A stretch of 64,000 bases of DNA, taken from Azospirillum halopraeferens DSM 3675 (GTDB taxonomy: Bacteria; Pseudomonadota; Alphaproteobacteria; Azospirillales; Azospirillaceae). The position numbers and the translations under genes were made by a program. Shown piece by piece: positions 22,396 through 29,593 of this stretch; within the stretch, counting starts at the first letter, position 1, and each line of letters starts with the position of its first letter. The notes under the pieces were generated by a model, which searched no databases, was not told the DNA's origin, and was given only the letters and a program-made list of their open reading frames with translations. Location of the stretch: the NCBI RefSeq assembly GCF_000429625.1, contig NZ_AUCF01000001.1, positions 620,001 through 684,000 of the forward strand, written 5' to 3'.

Positions 22396-23378
22396 AGACG
22401 CCGGGCTTCTGGTACCGGCCGGACGGGCCGGCGGCACGGCTGCTCAGCCCCCTGGGAGCCCTCTACGGCCTTGCCGGACGGCTGCGCCGGGCGTGCACCA
22501 CGCCCCGGCGGGCGCCGGTTCCCGTGATCTGCATCGGCAATCTGGTAGCCGGCGGCGCCGGCAAGACCCCCGTCGCCATCGCCGTCGCAGCGGCCCTGAA
22601 GGACCGCGGGCGGGCGGTGGGGTTCCTGACGCGCGGCCACGGCGGGGCGGAACGCGGGCCGCTGGCCGTGGACCTCGCCCGCCACGACACCGCGGCGGTG
22701 GGTGACGAGGCGCTGCTGCTGGCGGCGCACGCCCCCACCTGGGTGGCGCGCGACCGCGCAGCCGGGGCCCAAGCGGCGGCGGCGGCCGGCGCCGGCCTGC
22801 TGATCCTGGACGACGGTTTCCAGAACCCGCACCTGCACAAGGACCTGTCGCTGGTGGTGGTGGACGGCGCCGTGGGATTCGGCAACGGCCGCCTCGTCCC
22901 CGCCGGCCCCCTGCGGGAACCGGTGGCGGAGGGCCTGGCCCGTGCCGACGCGGTGGTGGTGATGGGGGAGGACCGGGCCGGAATCGCCGCACTCGCCGCC
23001 CCCCTCCCCGTCCTGCACGCCCGGCTGGAGCCGACGGCGGAGGCTGCGGCCCTGCGGGAGCGCCCGGTCCTGGCCTTCGCCGGCATCGGCCGTCCGGAGA
23101 AGTTCTTCGCCACCCTGCGCGACCTCGGCGCCCTCGTGGTCGAGGCGGTGCCCTTCCCCGACCATCACCCCTTCACCCCCAACGAGGTGATGCGCCTGGC
23201 GGAGCGCGCCGCGGCGCTGGGAGCCACGCCGGTCACCACCGCCAAGGACGCGGCCCGCCTGCCCGAGGCGGCGCGCGCCATGGTGCGGGTGCTGCCGGTC
23301 ACCGTGGCATGGCGGGACCCGGCGGCGCTGGACCGCCTGCTCGACCGGGTCGCCCCGCCGGTCCCGGAGTCCGTGTGA
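22392..23378 (+). CDS. lpxK: tetraacyldisaccharide 4'-kinase
   Basis: A 328-residue P-loop kinase that phosphorylates the 4' position of the lipid A disaccharide. The Walker A region GNLVAGGAGKTPVA lies at about residues 50-63, LDDGFQNPHL at about 138, and PFPDHHPFT at about 257 is the conserved lipid-side motif. Start is GTG 22392 overlapping the waaA stop (GTGA). Its stop overlaps the next ATG by one base. Kdo transferase, LpxK and acyltransferase form one translationally coupled lipid A block. Confidence 0.97.
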   Translation: MKTPGFWYRPDGPAARLLSPLGALYGLAGRLRRACTTPRRAPVPVICIGNLVAGGAGKTPVAIAVAAALKDRGRAVGFLTRGHGGAERGPLAVDLARHDTAAVGDEALLLAAHAPTWVARDRAAGAQAAAAAGAGLLILDDGFQNPHLHKDLSLVVVDGAVGFGNGRLVPAGPLREPVAEGLARADAVVVMGEDRAGIAALAAPLPVLHARLEPTAEAAALRERPVLAFAGIGRPEKFFATLRDLGALVVEAVPFPDHHPFTPNEVMRLAERAAALGATPVTTAKDAARLPEAARAMVRVLPVTVAWRDPAALDRLLDRVAPPVPESV

Positions 23379-24286
23379 TGGCGCGCCCCCGCAGCCCCGT
23401 GCGCCGCTGGCTTACGGCGCAGGTGTCCCACCCGCTGGAGGCCGCGCTGGCCTATGCCTTCGTCGGCCTGTTCCGGGTGCTGCCGGTGGACGCCGCGTCG
23501 GCGCTCGGCGGCTGGATCGGCCGCACCGTCGGTCCGCTGCTGCCGGGCACGGCGCGGGCGCGGCGCAACCTGACCCGCGCCTTTCCCGACAAGGCGCCCG
23601 GCGACATCGACCGGATCATCCGCGGCATGTGGGACAACCTGGGCCGCACCATGGCGGAATACCCGCACCTGCGCACGCTCGGCACGGTCGGTCCCGGCGG
23701 GCGCACCGAGGTGGTGGGGGCCGAGCGCATCGCGGACCTGCGCGACGACGGCAAGGCCGGTCTGCTGGTCTCCGGCCACCTGGCCAACTGGGAGATCCAG
23801 CCGGTCGCCTCGCACGCCCTGGGGCTGCACCTCGCACTGGTGTACCGGGCGCCCAACAACCCCTACGTCGACCGGCTGCTGACCCGTCTGCGCGGTGCCG
23901 CCACCGCCACCCAGATACCCAAGGGCGCGGAGGGTGCCCGCACGCTGATCCGCCACCTGACAAAGGGCGGCCACGCCGGGCTGCTGATCGACCAGAAGAT
24001 GAACGACGGCATCCCCATCCCCTTCTTCGGCCGCGACGCCATGACCGCCCCGGCGGCAGCGCAGCTTGCCCTGCGCCTGGGACTCCCCCTGCTGCCGACG
24101 CGCACCGAGCGTCTCGGCGGTGCGCACTTCCGCATCACCGTGCTGCCACCGCTGGACCTGCCGGCCACCGGCAACCGCACCGCCGACGTCCGCGACGCCA
24201 TGGTGCGCCTGAACGCCCTGCTGGAGGCGTGGATCCGCGAGCGGCCGGAGGAATGGCTGTGGCTGCACCGCCGCTGGCCGGATTGA
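23378..24286 (+). CDS. lysophospholipid/lipid A acyltransferase, LpxL-like
   Basis: A 302-residue inner-membrane acyltransferase with the catalytic H-x4-E in SGHLANWE at about residue 128, a helical anchor at residues 20-45 and the C-terminal WLWLHRRWPD typical of LpxL/HtrB. It adds a secondary acyl chain to Kdo2-lipid IVA using acyl-ACP. Its ATG shares a base with the lpxK stop (TGATG), and it closes the lipid A cluster. Which chain is transferred is not evident. Confidence 0.93.
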   Translation: MARPRSPVRRWLTAQVSHPLEAALAYAFVGLFRVLPVDAASALGGWIGRTVGPLLPGTARARRNLTRAFPDKAPGDIDRIIRGMWDNLGRTMAEYPHLRTLGTVGPGGRTEVVGAERIADLRDDGKAGLLVSGHLANWEIQPVASHALGLHLALVYRAPNNPYVDRLLTRLRGAATATQIPKGAEGARTLIRHLTKGGHAGLLIDQKMNDGIPIPFFGRDAMTAPAAAQLALRLGLPLLPTRTERLGGAHFRITVLPPLDLPATGNRTADVRDAMVRLNALLEAWIRERPEEWLWLHRRWPD

Positions 24287-24372
24287 CGGCACCCTTGCAG
24301 CCTCCGCATGGGACGGCTGCGGTCCGGCTGCTGTAGGCTGCCCTGCCCGCATGCTCCTGAAGGTTCCCGCCG

Positions 24373-25026
24373 ATGCCGCTCGATCCGCATCTTCTCCAGC
24401 TCTACCTCGTGGCCGTCGTGCTGCTGATCCTGGCGCCGGGGCCCGATTCCCTGCTCGTCCTGTCGCGCAGCGTCACCAATGGGCGGCAGGCCGGATTCGT
24501 GGCGACCGCGGGGATCACGCTGGGCAACGTGGTGCACGCGCTGCTCGCCGCGGCGGGGGTGTCCGCCCTGATCGCCGCCTCGCCGGCGCTGTTCGACACG
24601 CTGCGCTACGTGGGCGCCGCTTACCTCGCATGGATCGGCGGCCGGGCGCTGTGGTCGCTGGCGGTGGCGCGGCGTACCGGCGCGGCGGCCGTTCCGGCGG
24701 CGGCCCCCGCACCGGCCCGCACCATCTTTGCCACGGCCCTGCTGACCAACCTGCTGAACCCCAAGGTCATCCTGTTCTATCTCGCCTTCGTGCCGCAGTT
24801 CGTGGCGCCGGACCGCGGGGCGGTGGCGCTACAGACCTTCCTTCTGGGCCTGATCCTCGCCGTCGGCGGCTGCCTGTTCCTGCTCGGCGTCGCGGCGGCG
24901 AGCGCCGGGGCGGCCCGGGCGGCGCTGACCAGTGCCCGCCTGCGCGGCGTGCTCGACGGGCTGTGCGGCGTGCTGTTCCTGGGCTTCGCGGTGCGCCTGC
25001 TGCTGACCGAGCGGCGCTTCGCCTGA
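24373..25026 (+). CDS. LysE/RhtB-family exporter
   Basis: A 217-residue membrane protein with about six helices and the family marks APGPDSLLVLSRSVTNGRQAG (broken by one residue in the middle) and LLTNLLNPKVILFYLAFVPQF. LysE/RhtB proteins export amino acids or derivatives such as homoserine and threonine. It starts at ATG 24373, a short gap after the acyltransferase, and is probably independent. The substrate is unknown. Confidence 0.93.
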   Translation: MPLDPHLLQLYLVAVVLLILAPGPDSLLVLSRSVTNGRQAGFVATAGITLGNVVHALLAAAGVSALIAASPALFDTLRYVGAAYLAWIGGRALWSLAVARRTGAAAVPAAAPAPARTIFATALLTNLLNPKVILFYLAFVPQFVAPDRGAVALQTFLLGLILAVGGCLFLLGVAAASAGAARAALTSARLRGVLDGLCGVLFLGFAVRLLLTERRFA

Positions 25027-25147
25027 GCCCGCCCCGGCGCCCGGAAAACGGTGCCGAGACAGTGGACGGACGCGACCCGCGGTGTCATAGTGCGCCCGCT
25101 TCCGACAGGCCCCCCTTTCGGGCCGGACACTCCGACGACGGCCGAAG

Positions 25148-25540
25148 ATGAGCGAAAAAGTCTCCCTCATTTCGTGGATGGCCAACATCCACATCAATTA
25201 CGTCACCTGGCGCCGGGGAGAGCTGGTCGGTACCGACCGCTTCGGCAACAAGTACTACCGTGACAAGAAGGCCAACGGCGCCCGCCGGGAACGGCGCTGG
25301 GTCGTCTACAACGGTGAGCCGGAGGCATCCAAGGTGCCGCCGGAGTGGCACCTGTGGCTGCACCACACCGTGAAGACTCCCCTGCCGGAGAAGACCAGCC
25401 CCTATCACAAGCCGTGGCAGCAGGAGCACGAGCCGAACGCCTCCGGTTCCCTGCACGCCTACCGCCCCCCGGGGCACGTGTTGGAGGGCGGCGAGCGCAG
25501 CCGCGCCACCGGCGATTACGAGCCCTGGACCCCGTCGTGA
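25148..25540 (+). CDS. NADH:ubiquinone oxidoreductase NDUFA12-like subunit
   Basis: A 130-residue accessory subunit of complex I (B17.2/NDUFA12 family), found in alphaproteobacteria and mitochondria. The core VGTDRFGNKYYRDK, RRWVVYNG and VPPEWHLWLHHTVKTPL are strongly conserved. It sits at the interface of the membrane and peripheral arms. The gene usually neighbours mlaD in this class, as here (24-bp gap). The start is ATG 25148. Confidence 0.96.
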   Translation: MSEKVSLISWMANIHINYVTWRRGELVGTDRFGNKYYRDKKANGARRERRWVVYNGEPEASKVPPEWHLWLHHTVKTPLPEKTSPYHKPWQQEHEPNASGSLHAYRPPGHVLEGGERSRATGDYEPWTPS

Positions 25541-25564
25541 ACCGGGGTTCGTGAGGAGTAGCTG

Positions 25565-26053
25565 ATGCGCCGCAACGTTATCGAGACCGTCCTGGGCGGA
25601 GTCGTCCTGGTCGTTGCCGCCTTTTTCCTTGTCTTCGCCTACACCAGCGCCGACCTGCGCCGGATCGACGGCTACGAGGTGTCGGCGGCGTTCTCCAGCA
25701 TCACCGGCCTGCAAAGCGGCGCCGACGTGCGAATCAGCGGTGTCAAGGTCGGCACGGTGACGGGCCTGACCCTCGATCCCAACACCTATCAGGCGGTGGT
25801 GCGGATGACGGTCGACCGCGACATAAAGCTGCCGGCCGACACCGCCGCGGTGATCGCCAGCGAGAGCCTGCTGGGCGGCAAGTTCCTGTCCCTGGAACCG
25901 GGCGGCGAAGACCAGATGATCGCCGCCGGTGGCCGCATCCAGTACACCCAGAGCACGCCCGGCCTGGAGCAGCTCCTGGGTCAGGTGATCTTCAGCCTGC
26001 AAAGCGGCAACAACACCAACCGCGACAACGCCGGCAGCCCGCCGCGGATGTGA
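25565..26053 (+). CDS. mlaD: outer membrane lipid asymmetry protein MlaD
   Basis: A 162-residue MCE-domain protein with an N-terminal membrane anchor (residues 5-28, ETVLGGVVLVVAAFFLVFAY). The single MCE domain (about 37-115) has the expected ADVRISGVKVGTV and LLGGKFLSLEPGG. MlaD binds phospholipid in the periplasm as part of the MlaFEDB transporter, but the other mla genes are not nearby. GAGGAG precedes the ATG. A strong terminator follows. Confidence 0.95.
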   Translation: MRRNVIETVLGGVVLVVAAFFLVFAYTSADLRRIDGYEVSAAFSSITGLQSGADVRISGVKVGTVTGLTLDPNTYQAVVRMTVDRDIKLPADTAAVIASESLLGGKFLSLEPGGEDQMIAAGGRIQYTQSTPGLEQLLGQVIFSLQSGNNTNRDNAGSPPRM

Positions 26054-26087
26054 CGGCTTCGGCTTCGGGGCTTCGGCTTCGGGCTCC
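26052..26087. repeat. short TTCGGC/TTCGGG tandem repeat after mlaD
   Basis: Four copies of a GGCTTCG unit follow the mlaD stop. In RNA these contain UUCG tetraloop-type sequences and could fold beside the terminator at 26093-26126. Confidence 0.5.
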
Positions 26088-26092
26088 CACAC

Positions 26093-26126
26093 AACCCTTC
26101 CCCGCTGACGCGGGGGAGGGTTTTTT
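26093..26126. terminator. Rho-independent terminator after mlaD
   Basis: AACCCTTCCCCG, a short loop, then CGGGGGAGGGTTTTTT: a strong stem followed by six T residues on the plus strand. It ends the NDUFA12-mlaD transcript just before the converging helicase gene. Confidence 0.85.
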
Positions 26127-26133
26127 CGTCGGG

Positions 26134-29100
26134 CTACTCGTCCTCACCGGCCTTGAACAGGAAGTCGATGTCGTCACCGGCCAGGGCACCGGCCAGGCCG
26201 GCGCCTTCGATGGTGGCGGCCGACAGGTTGCCCTTGCGCCGCTGCAGGTCGAGGATGCGTTCCTCCACCGTGTCGGCGGCGATCATCTTGTAGACGAAGA
26301 CCGGCTTGTCCTGGCCGATCCGGTAGGCGCGGTCGGTCGCCTGGTCCTCGGCGGCGGGGTTCCACCAGGGGTCGTAGTGGATCACCGTGTCGGCGGCGGT
26401 GAGGTTCAGGCCGCGGCCTCCGGCCTTCAGGCTGATGAGGAACACCGGCACCTCGCCGGCCTGGAATCGCGCCACCGGCGTCGCCCGGTCCACCGTCTTG
26501 CCGGTCAGTTCCACATAGGCGATGCGGGCCTTGTCCAGCTCCCCCTTGATCAGGTCGAGCATGGACGTGAACTGGGAGAACACCAGGATGCGCCGACCCT
26601 CCGGCACCATCTCGCGCAGCATGGCGGTGACGGAGGCGAGCTTGGCGCTCTCATGCACGCTGCGCGCTGCCGGGATCTTCACCAGGCGCGGGTCGCAGCA
26701 CACCTGGCGCAGCTTCAGCAGCGCGTCGATCACGGTGATGGCGCTGCGCGACAGGCCGCTGGCGGCGATGGCCGCCCGCACCTTCTCGTGCACCGACAGG
26801 CGGATCGTCTCGTAGAGGTCGCGCTGCGCGCGGTCCAGGTCGATGCGCAGCACGATCTCGGTCTTGGGCGGCAGTTCCTTGGCCACCTCCGCCTTGGTGC
26901 GGCGCAGCAGGAATGGCCGGATGCGGCGCAGCAGCAGCTTGGCGCGGGTGGCGTCGCCGCGCTTCTCGATGGGCGTGCGGAAGCGCGTCCGGAAGTCCTT
27001 GCGGTCACCCAGCAGGCCGGGCATCAGGAACGCGAACTGGCTCCACAGCTCCCCCAGGTTGTTCTCCACGGGGGTGCCGGACAGGCACAGCCGGTGGCGG
27101 GCGCGCAGCGTGCAGACCGCCCGAGTCGCCTTGCTGTCGGGATTCTTGATGGCCTGCGCCTCGTCCAGGACCACCAGGTGCCAGGTGCGCGCCTTCATCA
27201 GGTCGGAGTCGCGGGCGACGACGCCGTAGGTGGTGACGACGATGTCCGCCCCGGCCACCTCGTCGCGCCGCCCGTGGCGTTCGGTGCCGTGCAGCACCAG
27301 GACGCGCAGGTGCGGCGTGAAGCGCCGCGCCTCGTCCACCCAGTTGGGCACCAGGCTGGTGGGCACGACGATCAGGCAGGGGTCGGTCAGGCGGCCGGCC
27401 GCGTGCTCGACGGCGATGTGGGCCAGGGTCTGCGCCGTCTTGCCCAGCCCCATGTCGTCGGCCAGGATGCCGGCCACCCCGCCCGCCCGCAGGCTCTGCA
27501 ACCACGCCACGCCGTCGCGCTGGTAGTCGCGCAGGGTGGCGCGGAACGTGTCGGGCACCGCCACCGGCGGCAGGGTACCGGTGTCGCGGATGCGGCGCAG
27601 ATAGGCGTCGATCTGCGGCGTCTCGTCGGGGCGCCGCGCGACGAGGTCGTCGATGTCCACCAGGGCGTCGGCCTCGGCCAGCGGCAGGCGCAGGGCGCCC
27701 TCGGTCCGCCGGCCGGCGGCCAGCATCGCCTCCAGCACGCTCAGCAGCCGCTCCACCCGCTCCGCCGGCAGGGCCAGGACGGTGCCGTCGTCCAGCACCA
27801 CATGGGCGCGCCCGTCGACCACCCGCACCGCATCCATGCCGCCGCGGTCCACCAGCAGCGCCAGGATAGGCAGCAGGGGCCGCCGCTCCCCGTCGATCTC
27901 CACGCCCACGTCCAGGTCGAACCAGCCGTCACCGGCGTCCCGCACCGCCACCGCCACGGCGTCGCCGGCCTCGACGACGCGGGCGCCGAAGCCGTCCTCG
28001 GCGTCCACGGTCCAGCCGTCGGCGCGCAGCGCCGGAACCTGCACCGTGAGGAAGTCGCGCCAGCGCTCCGCCGCGTCACGGCCGGTCATCCAGTGCACGC
28101 GCGTGCCGCGGGCGTTCAGCGCACCGCGCGGCGGGTCGATGCGGCCCTGGGAGAAGCCCATCCCGGCCAGCCGGTCCAGGGCCGCCCGCTCGACCGACGC
28201 GGCGCGGCGCACGAACAGCACCTCGCCGTCCGCCTCGACGCGGGCGAACTGGCGCTGGTCGTCCGCCTCCACCGGGGCCGGAGCGCCGGGGTCGCCATAG
28301 TCGAAGGTCAGGCGCAGCGCCTCCACCAGCCCTTCCGCCGGCGACACCACGCGGCCCAGCCGGACCACGATGGCCGGTTCCCGCTCCACGATGGTCGGCT
28401 CGGCCGACGCGGCCACGCGCAATGCCGCCGCAGGCGGTTCCGGCCGGCGCGGGGCGGGGGGAGGCAACCGGGGCGGCGGCTCGGCGGCCTTCGGACGGGG
28501 CGGTTCCACCACCTGGAACTCCACGCGGCACAGCCGACCGGCGCCGGGGTCGACGCACCAGGTGGCGACGCCGCGGATCAGCGCCCCGTCCTTCGGCAGA
28601 CCGGTGGCGCGCAGTTTGCGCGAGCCGGGATCACGGAACGCCCGCACCGTCCGCACCGGCCCCTCCGCCAGCGGGATGCCGCCGCGCCAGTGCAGCCGCC
28701 CCGTCTCCAGCAGACGGCGCAGCAGACGGTCGATGGCTTCCCCCCGCCCCCGGGGAACCGGTGCCCGCACCACCCCGCCGCCGCCCAGCAGCCGGGCCAC
28801 CGCCCGGTCGGCATCGGCGTCGGCGGCCGGGTCGCGGCCGGCGCGCTCCAGGACGTCACGCGGGGTGGCCGGCAGGGGTGGCACCCCCTCCTCCCCCTCG
28901 GCAACCAGGCCGGCGGACACGAACAGGGCGATGTCGTCGCCTCCCGGCTCCATCGTCCAGCGCACGCGGTAGACCGGCTCCCGCTTCGGTGTCGGCGGCG
29001 GGGCCGGGACGGTGGTTGGGGCCGGGGCGGGAGGCGGAGCGGAAATGGGAGCGGGCGGCGGCGGCGCCTCCCCCGTCCCCATCAGGTCCAGCAACGTCGG

Positions 29101-29451
29101 CTGGCGCCACGCCGGCAGGGTGTCGAGGGCCAGCAGCAGGGTGGCCGCCATATGGGCGCAGGCGGTGCGGCCGCAGGAGCACTTGCGCTCGAAGGCGACG
29201 CGGCGGCCGCGCGTCACCGGGATCGCCACCACGGCAAGGGTGCGGCCCAGATCCTCGACCCCCGCCGTGATCCGCCCGTCGGTCTCGCCGAGTCGCACCG
29301 CACCGGCCATGATCAGGGTGCGGCCGCGCCGCAGCGTCCGCGCGTCGAAGACACGCGCCAGATCATCGTGGGCGTAGGGAACGCCCGCGGCGGCCGGCTG
29401 CTCCGGCTCCTCGAACAGCGACGGGGACAGGGACTTGGACAAGGGAGGCAT
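26134..29451 (-). CDS. SWIM zinc finger SNF2-family DNA helicase
   Basis: A 1105-residue SF2 translocase. The N-terminus (residues 1-110) has a SWIM zinc finger, C-x-C-x4-C-x-H in CSCGRTACAH. A long Pro/Ala-rich and beta-rich middle follows. The SNF2 motor occupies about the last 480 residues: ADDMGLGKTAQT (motif I), VLDEAQAIKN (motif II), LSGTPVENNLGELWS (motif III), then VFSQFTSMLDLI and DPWWNPAAEDQATDRAYRIGQ in the helicase C half. Start ATG 29451 has GAGGA before it. It is divergent from a type IA topoisomerase across a LexA box, suggesting a damage-induced remodelling pair. Confidence 0.94.
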   Translation of the reverse strand: MPPLSKSLSPSLFEEPEQPAAAGVPYAHDDLARVFDARTLRRGRTLIMAGAVRLGETDGRITAGVEDLGRTLAVVAIPVTRGRRVAFERKCSCGRTACAHMAATLLLALDTLPAWRQPTLLDLMGTGEAPPPPAPISAPPPAPAPTTVPAPPPTPKREPVYRVRWTMEPGGDDIALFVSAGLVAEGEEGVPPLPATPRDVLERAGRDPAADADADRAVARLLGGGGVVRAPVPRGRGEAIDRLLRRLLETGRLHWRGGIPLAEGPVRTVRAFRDPGSRKLRATGLPKDGALIRGVATWCVDPGAGRLCRVEFQVVEPPRPKAAEPPPRLPPPAPRRPEPPAAALRVAASAEPTIVEREPAIVVRLGRVVSPAEGLVEALRLTFDYGDPGAPAPVEADDQRQFARVEADGEVLFVRRAASVERAALDRLAGMGFSQGRIDPPRGALNARGTRVHWMTGRDAAERWRDFLTVQVPALRADGWTVDAEDGFGARVVEAGDAVAVAVRDAGDGWFDLDVGVEIDGERRPLLPILALLVDRGGMDAVRVVDGRAHVVLDDGTVLALPAERVERLLSVLEAMLAAGRRTEGALRLPLAEADALVDIDDLVARRPDETPQIDAYLRRIRDTGTLPPVAVPDTFRATLRDYQRDGVAWLQSLRAGGVAGILADDMGLGKTAQTLAHIAVEHAAGRLTDPCLIVVPTSLVPNWVDEARRFTPHLRVLVLHGTERHGRRDEVAGADIVVTTYGVVARDSDLMKARTWHLVVLDEAQAIKNPDSKATRAVCTLRARHRLCLSGTPVENNLGELWSQFAFLMPGLLGDRKDFRTRFRTPIEKRGDATRAKLLLRRIRPFLLRRTKAEVAKELPPKTEIVLRIDLDRAQRDLYETIRLSVHEKVRAAIAASGLSRSAITVIDALLKLRQVCCDPRLVKIPAARSVHESAKLASVTAMLREMVPEGRRILVFSQFTSMLDLIKGELDKARIAYVELTGKTVDRATPVARFQAGEVPVFLISLKAGGRGLNLTAADTVIHYDPWWNPAAEDQATDRAYRIGQDKPVFVYKMIAADTVEERILDLQRRKGNLSAATIEGAGLAGALAGDDIDFLFKAGEDE

Positions 29452-29535
29452 AGGGTCCTCGCCCCGGGTCGGGGGCGTGCTGCGTGCGGGGGCAACGGGC
29501 GCCGCTCTACCGCACCCGAGGGGGCTGCGTCAAAC

Positions 29536-29550
29536 GTTCTTGCTCCGTTC
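29536..29550. promoter_or_regulatory. LexA (SOS) box between helicase and topoisomerase
   Basis: GTTC-TTGCTCC-GTTC matches the alphaproteobacterial LexA operator exactly in both half-sites. It lies 44 bases before the topoisomerase ATG and 85 before the helicase ATG. A possible topoisomerase promoter (TTGCTC, 17 bases, TATGGT at 29563-29568) overlaps it, so bound LexA would block initiation. Confidence 0.82.
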
Positions 29551-29593
29551 ACGCTTGTGCCGTATGGTGTTCCCAACCGTTGAGACGCACACC

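Noticed and set aside
26050..29583. A 1177-codon open frame on the plus strand
   Set aside because: Antisense shadow of the SNF2 helicase, low complexity with no recognisable motifs.
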